From contig NZ_CP045702.1 of NCBI RefSeq assembly GCF_014216315.1, positions 3,410,001 through 3,474,000 of the forward strand: a stretch of 64,000 nt of DNA, in the 5' to 3' direction. The notes under the pieces are model-generated. The model saw only the letters and a list, made by a program, of their open reading frames with translations. It was not told the origin of the DNA and ran no database searches. Position 1 is the first letter of the stretch; every line of letters starts with the position of its first letter. A program made the translations under genes and the position numbers. Below, one piece after another: positions 54,350 to 63,304 of this stretch. The stretch is from Streptomyces finlayi (lineage in GTDB: Bacteria; Actinomycetota; Actinomycetes; Streptomycetales; Streptomycetaceae).

Positions 54350-54622
54350 CTGCCGCGGCCCCTTGCCTTGTCTGCTGCGACGCACACAGGCGTGCGCCGC
54401 TTCGGTCGACCCCCGTGTTTCGGTGCGATACCGCAGTCCTGGACAACGCCGCATGGTCAGTACGCATGCTGCCCCAGTTCAGGGAACGGTCTGTCAGCTG
54501 CCTACGTTCCGACCTCCACCGAATAATCACCATGACGTTATCGAAGAGTGACTCATCGTCCCAGCTCAGGGCCCAGGCTTCACGGAGAGTTCCAGCCACG
54601 ACCCCTGCCCGTCGAACGCCTC

Positions 54623-55633
54623 TCAGCCCTGCGGAAGGTCGGTCGGCAGAGCCGCCGCCCCGTCCTTCGTGACTCGCGTCGCCCCGAAGTAGTCCGGAGT
54701 ATCGATCTTGTCGAACCGGATCACGGACCCGGTGTACGGAGCGTTGATCATGTACCCGCCTCCGACATAGAGCCCCACGTGCCGGATGGCCCGCGAGTTC
54801 GTCAGATCGTCGGAGAAGAACACGAGGTCGCCCGGGAGCAGCTCGTCCCGCGAGGGGTGCGGCCCGGCGTTGTACTGATCGTTGGCAACCCGGGGCAGCT
54901 CGATGTCGACGGTCCGGTACGCGGCCTGGGTCAGCCCGGAACAGTCGAACCGCCCGTCCTGCTCGGCCGTGCCGTTGCCACCCCAGAGGTAGGGCGTACC
55001 GAGCTTCTGCTGCGCGAAGTAGATGGCGCCGGCCGCCTGCCGTGAGGGTGCGACCCGGCCGACGGGCCGGGCGAAGCTCTTCTCCAGCGAGCGAATGATC
55101 TTCACGTAGTTCTGCGTCTCGGAGATCGCGGGCACCCCGCCCGACCGGATCACCCGGTAGGCACCGGCGTTGTAGGCCGCGAGCATGTTGTTGGTCGGGT
55201 CGCCCGGAACCTTCTTCACGTACCCGGCCAGCTCGCAGTCGTACGAGGCGGCGGACGGGATGGCATCGGCCGGATCCCACACGTCCCGGTCACCGTCGTT
55301 GTCCCCGTCGATCCCATGCGAGGCCCAGGTCCCGGGGATGAACTGCGCGATGCCCTGAGCGGCGGCATGACTCTGAGCCCTCGGGTTCCACCCGCTCTCC
55401 TGGTACAACTGCGCCGCCAGTAGCGCGGGGTTGATGGCAGGACAGAGGTTGCCCCACTTCTCCACCAGGGGCTGATACCGCGCGGGAACAGCCCCCTTGG
55501 CCAGCCCGACAACCCCCCCGCCACCACCCCCGGCAAGCCCGGCGGCGGCGGAGTACGTACCGACGACGAGCAGCGCCACGAAGCACAGACACAGCCCGAC
55601 CCCACCGCCGACAACCACCCAGTATTTCCGCAC
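54623..55633 (-). CDS. SLT transglycosylase-NlpC/P60 cell wall hydrolase
   Basis: 336 residues. N-terminal membrane anchor (7-31), lytic transglycosylase domain with catalytic Glu in LYQESGWNPRAQSHAAAQG and NMLAAYNAG, then an NlpC/P60 domain with Cys in GRFDCSGLTQAAY and His in IRHVGLYVGGG. This pairing is typical of wall-opening enzymes of conjugation and type IV-like systems, and such genes lie 5 kb away. I recall the S. coelicolor counterpart as SCO4132. Confidence 0.9.
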   Translation of the reverse strand: MRKYWVVVGGGVGLCLCFVALLVVGTYSAAAGLAGGGGGGVVGLAKGAVPARYQPLVEKWGNLCPAINPALLAAQLYQESGWNPRAQSHAAAQGIAQFIPGTWASHGIDGDNDGDRDVWDPADAIPSAASYDCELAGYVKKVPGDPTNNMLAAYNAGAYRVIRSGGVPAISETQNYVKIIRSLEKSFARPVGRVAPSRQAAGAIYFAQQKLGTPYLWGGNGTAEQDGRFDCSGLTQAAYRTVDIELPRVANDQYNAGPHPSRDELLPGDLVFFSDDLTNSRAIRHVGLYVGGGYMINAPYTGSVIRFDKIDTPDYFGATRVTKDGAAALPTDLPQG

Positions 55634-55733
55634 CCTTCAACCATCCCCCATCCAGGCATGGTTCATGGGCCGATTCGCTGGTGTGTACGGGTGGGAGGGG
55701 GCGCGGTGGGAGCGCGGGGGGAGTGACGCGGGG

Positions 55734-56291
55734 TCAGGAGACCTCGGCGGACCAGAAGTCGGAGTGGACGTTGGGGCGGGGGATGAACTCGCCCTCGAAG
55801 GCGGGGCCGGTGGGCTTGGAGGTGGAGTCGGCCACTTCGGACTTCTCTACGCAGGGGCTGTCGACTTCGAAGAAGGCTTGGCCCTCACCTCCAATACTCA
55901 GACTCACACCAAACCCTCGCCTTGTTTGCGCATAGATCGCCGGGAACTCCCGGTCACTATTGATCGCCTTGATCGCGTATCCACCCTTGCGCCAAAGTCG
56001 ATCAACAACCCCAAGGAAGCTCCCCCGCCGACCGTCCGAGATAACGGTCATCACAGTCCGCCTGCGCGTTACATCACAGCCACCCGTAGTTGTAGGGCCG
56101 TGCGACCACTGCACCTCGGGCTCGATCCCGACAAAAGTTTCGTCGAGGACTTTGTCTGCATATTCCGCCGCTTCCTGCATATTCATTTGATCTCGCCCGT
56201 TTCCACTTAACGGAGTAATAATATTCCCGCATCCTGATAGAACCGCGCATAGCAGAAATACCTCCCCTGCGCGCAAGGGGCGGCGGCTCAT
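55734..56291 (-). CDS. Lipoprotein, partner of the DUF1023 hydrolase
   Basis: 185 residues. Lipobox LSGC with C21, then a polar domain with four cysteine/tryptophan landmarks (GGCDVTRRRTVMTVI, VDSPCVEKSE). GC content is visibly below the window average. It overlaps the hydrolase gene by four bases (ATGA). No family recognised; by position it could be an accessory or protective partner. Confidence 0.6.
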   Translation of the reverse strand: MSRRPLRAGEVFLLCAVLSGCGNIITPLSGNGRDQMNMQEAAEYADKVLDETFVGIEPEVQWSHGPTTTGGCDVTRRRTVMTVISDGRRGSFLGVVDRLWRKGGYAIKAINSDREFPAIYAQTRRGFGVSLSIGGEGQAFFEVDSPCVEKSEVADSTSKPTGPAFEGEFIPRPNVHSDFWSAEVS

Positions 56292-58069
56292 CGCGGCTCC
56301 TCAACCTTCAGCTTATGAGAGTTCCCCGAAACCACGAAGGCAATACTGTCTGCCGATGTGGAATCCTTGACTGGGTCGAAATACTGAGAGTGCGCACCAA
56401 ACGATCTATCGAGAATGAGAGAGGGCCCGTCCCCCACGGGAAACCGCCTGGCCCCGAAGTCCTCACTTGCTGGGTCCCGCCCGAACCACGAACCGTCCTC
56501 GCTGTGATCACCCAATCCGTCCATCAAGTATCCAAGGGGGCCCATCACAGCACCCACCTTGACCTGTGATGCGGGAGGCGTCCTAGTCACCAAATCGTTC
56601 TCCGCGGCACCGACAAATACATGACTACCGTCAACCCCAAGTTCCTCGGCTCGATCCACTCCGACGCCTGGGCTGCCCACGAAAATGAAGTCGTCAACTC
56701 CCGGCATTCCACCGTCTCGCTGTGTTGCGGCACCCACTGTGCGAGAACCGTACGAGTGACCGATAGCAGTCATGTGAGGGTTTTCATTTTCATTAGTCAC
56801 CGACAAGCCACTCATGAATCCGTTGAAGGCATGCCCACCCTTCACCGCCCTCTCATCTCCCATAACATCTAAACTGTCCAAACCATCAATCAATTGCGGA
56901 GCATCGTATCCCAGCCATGCAATTGCAGCACTCGACGAATCATATTTACGCGCACCCAGCACCGTGTCACGCGCCCGCTTCAGATCACCCTCTGCGAATC
57001 CTACGTCTAGCGACGTTCCCAGTCCCGGAACATACGCCGCCACGTTCCTAGACATATCCGGATTCCCATAGGACACAATCGCCCGGCCGTTCCCCTGATC
57101 CCCAATACCAAGCAGGTACATCGGCGGATCGCCTGGCTTGCGAGCCGCCTGCAACTGCCGGTCAATCTCCCGCAGCCCCGCCAGCTTGGTCTCCGACTCC
57201 CCGTCGTCCCGCCCCTCCAGCTTGCCGATCAACAGCTGGAGGTTGTCGCGGTTGGCGGCATCGCGTACCAGGGCCGGGATTCCGTCCAGGTTGCCGATCT
57301 GGTCCGGGTACACCGCGAGGTACTCCTCGCGCTGTTCCTCCGTCAGGCCGCCCCACCACGCATGGCGTTCGGCCGGAGTCGCGTCAAGCGGAATGCCGCT
57401 CTTGAGGTACCCCCTCGCCGCCTCCCGTACCGCAGCCGCGTCCCCCGCCGCATCCGTCCACGTCGAGTCCGGGACCCTCAGGCCCTCTTCCGCCTTGAGC
57501 CTCCGCAGAATCCTCGCGTACCGCCAGTCGATCTCGGCCGCCGTCCGCACCGCCTTCACCACCCGGTCCGCGATGTCCTGCGCCTTCGCCGCATTCGGGT
57601 TCGGCGCAACCAGCCCGGACGGCGCGACCAGCCCCGGCACCCCGCCCCCGGCCTTCGTCCCACCCGCCAAGGGCTTCCCGTCGATCAACCCCTCACCCGC
57701 CGCCGGATACGTCACCGACCCGTCCGCATGCACCGTGAATCTCAGCGCAGCCGCGTCATCCAGCGCCTCACCCAATGCCCGCTGCTGGGCCCTCAGCTCG
57801 TGGGCCAGGCTGTTCAGCGTCGTACGGACAAGACCGCACTCCGTATAGACGTACTGGAAGTTCCGGCTCAGCTGCCGCAGCCGCCCCACCGCCGCATCCG
57901 CCGCCTCCCCCTGCTCCGTCTCGCGCAGGCCGTTGAGCAGGTGCTGTTCGATCCGGTCCCGCGCCGCGTCGGCCCGGTTACTCGCCCTGCCCCAGCCGTC
58001 GGCCGCCCCCTCCAGCTCGCCGCACTTCAGGTCACGTAACTTCGCCCATGTCAGCGCCGACCCGCTCAC
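56288..58069 (-). CDS. WXG-like N terminus fused to DUF1023 alpha/beta hydrolase
   Basis: 593 residues. Residues 1-130 are helical with a WxG-type turn (AADGWGRAS), resembling ESX/WXG100 substrates. A linker and second helical part lead to a DUF1023 hydrolase domain from about residue 316 (MYLLGIGDQGNGRAIVSYG), with nucleophile elbow IGHSYGSRTVG, EEL...GAAENDLVT and a terminal HSQYFDP where His may be catalytic. GC drops sharply from about 57,100 downward, exactly at the domain boundary. ESX-type export is possible; substrate unknown. Confidence 0.8.
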   Translation of the reverse strand: MSGSALTWAKLRDLKCGELEGAADGWGRASNRADAARDRIEQHLLNGLRETEQGEAADAAVGRLRQLSRNFQYVYTECGLVRTTLNSLAHELRAQQRALGEALDDAAALRFTVHADGSVTYPAAGEGLIDGKPLAGGTKAGGGVPGLVAPSGLVAPNPNAAKAQDIADRVVKAVRTAAEIDWRYARILRRLKAEEGLRVPDSTWTDAAGDAAAVREAARGYLKSGIPLDATPAERHAWWGGLTEEQREEYLAVYPDQIGNLDGIPALVRDAANRDNLQLLIGKLEGRDDGESETKLAGLREIDRQLQAARKPGDPPMYLLGIGDQGNGRAIVSYGNPDMSRNVAAYVPGLGTSLDVGFAEGDLKRARDTVLGARKYDSSSAAIAWLGYDAPQLIDGLDSLDVMGDERAVKGGHAFNGFMSGLSVTNENENPHMTAIGHSYGSRTVGAATQRDGGMPGVDDFIFVGSPGVGVDRAEELGVDGSHVFVGAAENDLVTRTPPASQVKVGAVMGPLGYLMDGLGDHSEDGSWFGRDPASEDFGARRFPVGDGPSLILDRSFGAHSQYFDPVKDSTSADSIAFVVSGNSHKLKVEEPR

Positions 58070-58476
58070 CGCGCGCCGCCGCCGTTCGCCACCGGCGCGA
58101 AGGAGGACCGCACGGCCTCGTTCGTCTCACCCTGCGCGCGAGCCACGGCCCGCAGGTTCCCCGCGAGGCTGGCGCACTCCCCCTGCGCGGTCGCGAACCG
58201 CCGCTCCCACGACTCGCGTACGGTGCCCAGCTCCGCCAGTGCGGTCAGGGCGCCCGCCCCCGCCGACAGGCCTTCGTGTGCCGCCCCCAGCTCCGGCTTC
58301 ACCGGCGCCAAGTGCCCCCGCATCGCGTCCGCGCCACCGGCGGCCCGCGTCCACGGCCCGTCGCTGTGCTTCAGCGCCCGGCTGCCGGCACCACCGGCAC
58401 CACCGCCCAGATCACTCAACCTCTGCCGCCCCGGCCCCGGCCCCGACAGCTGCCCCACCACGGCCACACCGCTCAC
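58066..58476 (-). CDS. WXG100-like small helical protein
   Basis: 136 residues from a GTG at 58476 (AAGGAG just upstream). Helical with LGTVRESWERRFATAQGECA and a Gly/Ala-rich N terminus. It overlaps the next gene by four bases, so it is the first gene of the three-gene unit. A chaperone or co-secreted partner role for the following protein is inferred from similar gene pairs. Confidence 0.6.
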   Translation of the reverse strand: MSGVAVVGQLSGPGPGRQRLSDLGGGAGGAGSRALKHSDGPWTRAAGGADAMRGHLAPVKPELGAAHEGLSAGAGALTALAELGTVRESWERRFATAQGECASLAGNLRAVARAQGETNEAVRSSFAPVANGGGAR

Positions 58477-58711
58477 CCCGCTCCTTGATCGTGGAGCGGC
58501 ACTGTCCCAGTTCAGCGGTGCACGACATGCCGCACCAGCACGACACCGCGAGCGCCCAGAACGTGCCCGCACCGCTGAATCCCGGGCGTCGCCGGCAGCG
58601 CGGCCGACCACCCCGAATCACTCGTTCGGTGGAGGCACACAGGGCACCGCGACGATCAGAGAGAGCCGCGTTCCGCCGCCCCGTCACGACGGCCGGTGGC
58701 AGAATCCACCG

Positions 58712-59611
58712 ATGGCCTCATACGGAACCATCAACGCGGCGGCAGCAGGCACCTGGAAGCTGGGGGACCTGTCGGTCAACCGGCTCGGGTTCGGGGCCAT
58801 GCGCCTGACCCAGTACGGCGAGGCGCTCACCCCCGACGCCACCCCCAGCGACCGCGGACGCGCGATCACCGTGCTGCGGCGAGCGATAGAACTCGGCGTG
58901 AACCACATCGACACGGCCGCCTTCTACTTCTCGCGCCTGCGTTCCGCCAACGAGCTGATCAACCACGCGCTCAGCCCCTACCCGGACGACCTCGTCATCG
59001 TCACCAAGGTCGGACCGGGCCGGGACCCCGGGGGCGAGTGGACGGACCACGCCACCCCTGAGCAACTGCGCGGCCAGGTCGAGGAGAACCTGCGCCAGCT
59101 CGGCCGGGACCACCTCGACGTCGTGAACCTGCGGATCGTCGGCACCGGTTCGATCGCCGAGCGCTTCGGCGCACTGGCCCGGCTGCGCGAAGCCGGCCTC
59201 ATCCGCCACCTCGGCCTCTCCAATGTCACCCCGGAGCACCTCACCGAGGCCCAGGCCATCGCGCCGGTGGTCTGCGTCCAGAACCAGTACGGCCTCGGCG
59301 CGCGGCCCGAACAGGACGCGTTCCTGAACAGGTGCGGCGAGGAGGGAATCGCCTTCGTCCCCTTCTATGCGATCGCGGGCTCCGGACGCGAGGCGGGCGC
59401 CGACGCGGGTACGACGGAGAGCGACCGGGTACAGGCCGTCGCCCGCGCCCACGGAGCCTCGCCCGCACAGATCCGGCTGGCGTGGACCCTGCACCGCGGA
59501 CCGCAGGTCCTGGCCATCCCGGGCACCGGAAACCCGGACCACCTCGCTGACAACGTGGCAGCCGGCGCGATCGCGCTCTCCACGGACGAGCTGGCCCTGC
59601 TCGCTTCATGA
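58712..59611 (+). CDS. Aldo/keto reductase (YdbC-like)
   Basis: 299 residues from the ATG at 58712. TIM-barrel AKR with LGFGAMRLTQYG, catalytic Asp/Tyr in HIDTAAFYF and Lys in VIVTKVGPG. The usual catalytic His after the next strand is replaced (HLDVVNLRIVG), as in the YdbC subgroup. C-terminal NADPH site VLAIPGTGNPDHLADN. Overlaps the DUF402 gene by four bases. Confidence 0.88.
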   Translation: MASYGTINAAAAGTWKLGDLSVNRLGFGAMRLTQYGEALTPDATPSDRGRAITVLRRAIELGVNHIDTAAFYFSRLRSANELINHALSPYPDDLVIVTKVGPGRDPGGEWTDHATPEQLRGQVEENLRQLGRDHLDVVNLRIVGTGSIAERFGALARLREAGLIRHLGLSNVTPEHLTEAQAIAPVVCVQNQYGLGARPEQDAFLNRCGEEGIAFVPFYAIAGSGREAGADAGTTESDRVQAVARAHGASPAQIRLAWTLHRGPQVLAIPGTGNPDHLADNVAAGAIALSTDELALLAS

Positions 59612-60267
59612 CCGGCCCACGCGGCGGCACTCCCATCCCCTCGCCCGGCGAACCGGGCAGCATCCTCCGCTGGAACCTCTTCATAGGCGGCCATCTGAGC
59701 TCATCCGTCCCCGTACGCCTCGTCGAGCGCACGGTGGAAGGCCAGCTGGTCTGGCTGGAATCCGGCACCCCGATGTGGCGTACGAAGCTGCCGGGTGGCG
59801 CCCACCTCAGGGACATCCCGCCACAAAAGCGCCCGGCGCACGGGTACCCCCTCACGGCGGACCGCTGGCCGATGGGCAGCGCCCTCATCCATCAGCCGAC
59901 GGGCGCCGCCCACGCCGTGTTCTGGCTCTTCGGACGGAAGCAGAAGTTCCGCGGTTGGTACGTCAATCTGGAACACCGGGCCCACCACGGCGAGGACATC
60001 GACGTCACCGACCACGAACTCGACATCAACGTGGCCCCGGACCGCAGCTGGCGCTGGAAGGACGAGCAGTCGTTCGCCGACAAAACCGGGCACCCCGCCT
60101 ACTGGTCGGCGGATGAAGCGGTCGCCATCCGGGCCGAGGGCGTACGCGTGACGCGGCTCGCCGAGACCGGAGCGTTCCCGTTCGATGGCTCCTGTTGCGA
60201 TTTCCAGCCACCTCGGCACTGGTCGACACCGCGTCGCGCCACCAACCCGCGTCGCGCCTTGCTCTGA
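59608..60267 (+). CDS. DUF402 domain protein
   Basis: 219 residues. DUF402 core: WYVNLEHRAHHGEDIDVTDHELDIN with conserved Asp residues, then WRWKDEQSF. Some DUF402 proteins are nucleotide phosphatases acting with metal. Arg/Pro-rich C-terminal end of unclear value. Confidence 0.8.
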   Translation: MTGPRGGTPIPSPGEPGSILRWNLFIGGHLSSSVPVRLVERTVEGQLVWLESGTPMWRTKLPGGAHLRDIPPQKRPAHGYPLTADRWPMGSALIHQPTGAAHAVFWLFGRKQKFRGWYVNLEHRAHHGEDIDVTDHELDINVAPDRSWRWKDEQSFADKTGHPAYWSADEAVAIRAEGVRVTRLAETGAFPFDGSCCDFQPPRHWSTPRRATNPRRALL

Positions 60268-60599
60268 CGGCTTGTCGGACGTATTCAACCGGCGCACCAA
60301 GGGCTCTCGAACGGCGCGTACGAATCCCGCACCCGGCCCGAACGCTGCGACCGCATCAGGAACCCGGCGCCTTCTTCATTGCTCGCGGTCACACCCCGTG
60401 ATACACAGAGTAACCATGCATATGCGCGCCGATGCCGGAGCGAGTCGCAGGTCAGGGCGGTCGTCCCGGTCAAACGTGCGAGATCCGGGTAAAGAGACCG
60501 GGAAGGCGTCGTACGGGCGCGGTTTCATCAGCGAAGATAGAAGGCGACCCGTGCCGGACGGCATGGGCAGCGAACTACCCAACAGGGGCGGTGACTTAC
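60268..60599. other. 332-bp region upstream of the type IV-like cluster
   Basis: Presumed promoter of the cluster. A weak dyad TCAC-ACCCC-GTGA is near 60395-60412. No gene or repeat seen. Confidence 0.4.
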
Positions 60600-60908
60600 A
60601 TGATCCTGGCAGCTGAAAAGGGCGACATCACCACCATCATCGGCGGAATCGCCCCGAACTGGGGGCCGTTCGGGACCCTCGGCAACGAGGCGCGCATCAT
60701 GATCGAGGTGGTGATGGCCGTAGCCATCCTGCTCTGTCTCGGCATCGCGATCTGGGGCGCGGCGAAGCAGCGCATCGGCGCGACAGCCCTGCGCGACACG
60801 TTCAGCGCCGAACAAGGCAAAGGCCTGATCGTGGCGGGACTCACGGGCGTCTTCATCATCGGATCGCTCGGCACCCTGTTCACCATCGTGTACGGCATGG
60901 CGGTCTGA
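60600..60908 (+). CDS. Small two-helix membrane protein of a type IV-like cluster
   Basis: 102 residues from the ATG at 60600 (GTG at 60591 possible). Two membrane helices (about 32-52 and 76-98) joined by a short basic/polar loop (AAKQRIGATALRDTFSAEQG). Size, topology and position resemble VirB2-like pilin or TcpD-like subunits, but sequence identity to those is not recognisable. Confidence 0.65.
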   Translation: MILAAEKGDITTIIGGIAPNWGPFGTLGNEARIMIEVVMAVAILLCLGIAIWGAAKQRIGATALRDTFSAEQGKGLIVAGLTGVFIIGSLGTLFTIVYGMAV

Positions 60909-61089
60909 CCCGACGCCTTCCGCACAGCCCCGGGCCGTCCCCGCCCACCTCACACCATCCGTCCGTCGTGCCCACCGGCTGAGGTTGCGTCTCCCTGATG
61001 TCCAGTCACCACACCGCGCATGCGCGGCAACCAGCACAGCTACCGTCGTACCACGCGGCACCGCAGACGGCTGAGGGGGCATACCCGGC

Positions 61090-61959
61090 ATGAGCCAGGG
61101 CGACGATCAGGGCTACGGCGGCGATTCGGGCGGCCGCGGCGACGACCCGTACAGCACGCTGGGCGGCACCCGCCAGACGCGCACCCGACTCCCCGACGGC
61201 GACGGCGGCGACCACGGGCGCCGCCCCGCCCGCACCTCCCGCTCCCTCGTCATGATGGTGGGCGTGGTCGTCCTGCTCATCGCCGCCATCGCGTTCGCGA
61301 ACCGCGGCGGAGGCGGCAACGAGGAGGCGCAGGGCGGCAACGCGAAGAAGCCGGGCACCACAGGGACGGGCCCCACGGCCCCCACGGGCACGAAGCCGGT
61401 CCAGGGCCAGGACGGCACCATCCCCTCAGGCTTCGCCCACGACGAGCAGGGCGCGCAGAGCGCGGCTGCGAACTATGCGGTGGCGCTGGGGTCTGCGGGG
61501 ATGTTCGATCAGGAACGCCGCCGTGAGATCGCTGAAGCCGTGTACGCCCCCGACGTAGCCGCTGCGCGGCAGGGTGACCTGGACAAGGTCTACTCGGATG
61601 AGGGCTTCCTGGCCAGCATTGGCCTGAATCCCGACGGTAGGGCACCGACAGGCCTGACCTTCATCTCACGGTCGAACCCTGTTGGAGCCAAGGTAGAAAA
61701 GTTCACGGGCGATGCCGCCAACGTCTCAATTTGGTATTCGGCCCTGTTCGGTCTGGCTGGTGAAGGTTCCAAGAACCCAGTATCCGAGAGTTGGTATACG
61801 AACACCTTCGAACTGAGTTGGATCAACGGTGATTGGAAGATCACCGATTTCACGCAGAAGGACGGCCCCGTCCCCGTCGGCCGTGACCAAGCCGCCTCAA
61901 CAGCCGAGGAGATGGCTGACGCCGTGAAACAGTTCGGAGGGTTCACCTATGCCCGATAG
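61090..61959 (+). CDS. TcpC-like bitopic membrane protein
   Basis: 289 residues. Gly/Asp/Arg-rich cytoplasmic tail, one helix (about 53-70), Gly/Thr-rich linker and an external NTF2-like domain (SWYTNTFELSWINGDWKITDF). TcpC/VirB8-like proteins of Gram-positive conjugation systems have this plan. Bases about 61,640-61,960 are lower in GC than the first half. Overlaps the next gene by 11 bases. Confidence 0.65.
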   Translation: MSQGDDQGYGGDSGGRGDDPYSTLGGTRQTRTRLPDGDGGDHGRRPARTSRSLVMMVGVVVLLIAAIAFANRGGGGNEEAQGGNAKKPGTTGTGPTAPTGTKPVQGQDGTIPSGFAHDEQGAQSAAANYAVALGSAGMFDQERRREIAEAVYAPDVAAARQGDLDKVYSDEGFLASIGLNPDGRAPTGLTFISRSNPVGAKVEKFTGDAANVSIWYSALFGLAGEGSKNPVSESWYTNTFELSWINGDWKITDFTQKDGPVPVGRDQAASTAEEMADAVKQFGGFTYAR

Positions 61960-63304
61960 CCAGTCCCGGCGAGCTCTGTCACTTACGGCGGCACTCACCA
62001 GTATCCAAGTCTCGCTTGTACTGTTCGCGAGCCGGGCCGGAGCAGAACCGACACCAACTCCGTCGCCCAGCAGCAGCAACAATGCGTGCGACTTGATTCG
62101 CGGCCCCGCCAAGGACTACTGCGAAGGCGACGAAGCCGCCGGCTCCGCCCGCCGCGCCCCCACCACCACCGACGACGCCCTCGACCCACTCTCCTCACTC
62201 GCCCGAGGCTGCGCCGACGCCGCCTCATGGATCGTCGGCAAGCTCAGCGAGGCCGTGAAGAGCACGGCGAACGTCGACTTCACCAACCCCACGTTCCTCC
62301 AGCAGTACGCGGTCGTCTTCGCGGCCTCCACCGTCCTGACCCTCGTCCTGTGGCTGCTCGCCGCAGCCAAGCGCGCCATCCGCGGCGTGCCGCTGGCCAC
62401 CGCGATCTCCGAGGCGGTCGGCTTCCTCTGGCTGACGGTCCTCGCCTCCGCCTTCACCCCGCTCATCCTCTACACCATCGTCTCCGCCACCGACGGAATC
62501 ACCGAAGTCATCTCCTCCGCGAGCGGCGGCCAGACGGACGTCTTCTTCGGCTCGTTCGCCAAGGCCCTCGAAAAGGGCGACGACATCGGCGGCGGACCGA
62601 TCATGCTGATCATCGTCTCGCTCGTGTCGATCCTCGCCGCCGGAGTCCTGTGGCTGGAGCTCGTCATCCGGGCCGCCCTGCTCTACGTCGGCGCGCTCCT
62701 GGGAGTCGTCGTCTACGCCGGGCTCGTGGACAAGAACATGTGGGGCCACGTCCGCCGCTGGGCAGGCATCATGATCGCGGTGATCATGGTCAAGCCCGTC
62801 ATCGTCATCGTGCTCGGCCTCGCAGGCGCCCTCTCCCAGGACGAAGGCCCGGACGCCATCTCCGCCGTCGTCTCCGGCCTCTCCATCATCCTGCTGGCGA
62901 TCTTCGCCTCCGCCATGATCTACCGCTTCGTCCCAGGCTTCGGCGACGAGATCCAGGGCGCCCGCACCAACCGCAAGCAGGCCACCGACGGCTCCCAGGC
63001 CGCCGCCCTGATCAGTTCGCCCGCCGCCCTCGTCTCCCAGGGCATCAAGACCCACAGCGGCCGCAACGACCAGAACAGCGGTGGAGGCGGCGGAGGCGCC
63101 CGCTCCTCCAACCCGGCCAGTGGCGGCGTCGCCGCCCACAGCTCCCGCAGCACCGGCGGCAGCGGAGGCGGTAGTCCCGCCGCCACGCCCCCGCCCCGCA
63201 GCGGTTCCGGTCCCACCTCCGGGACCCCCCACAGCAGCCGCTCCGCACGGGGCGGCGGTTCAGGCAGCACAGGTACCAACAGCACAGGAGGTGGAGGGCG
63301 TTGA
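61949..63304 (+). CDS. VirB6-like polytopic membrane protein
   Basis: 451 residues. Signal peptide (SLTAALTSIQVSLVLFASRAGA), short T/P/S linker, then about seven helices from residue 118 on, ending near 325, and a Gly/Ser-rich tail of about 110 residues. Conserved pattern AAKRAIRGVPLATAISEAVGF and YAGLVDKNMWGHVRRWAG. Typical of the integral channel component in actinobacterial T4SS-like clusters. Confidence 0.7.
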   Translation: MPDSQSRRALSLTAALTSIQVSLVLFASRAGAEPTPTPSPSSSNNACDLIRGPAKDYCEGDEAAGSARRAPTTTDDALDPLSSLARGCADAASWIVGKLSEAVKSTANVDFTNPTFLQQYAVVFAASTVLTLVLWLLAAAKRAIRGVPLATAISEAVGFLWLTVLASAFTPLILYTIVSATDGITEVISSASGGQTDVFFGSFAKALEKGDDIGGGPIMLIIVSLVSILAAGVLWLELVIRAALLYVGALLGVVVYAGLVDKNMWGHVRRWAGIMIAVIMVKPVIVIVLGLAGALSQDEGPDAISAVVSGLSIILLAIFASAMIYRFVPGFGDEIQGARTNRKQATDGSQAAALISSPAALVSQGIKTHSGRNDQNSGGGGGGARSSNPASGGVAAHSSRSTGGSGGGSPAATPPPRSGSGPTSGTPHSSRSARGGGSGSTGTNSTGGGGR

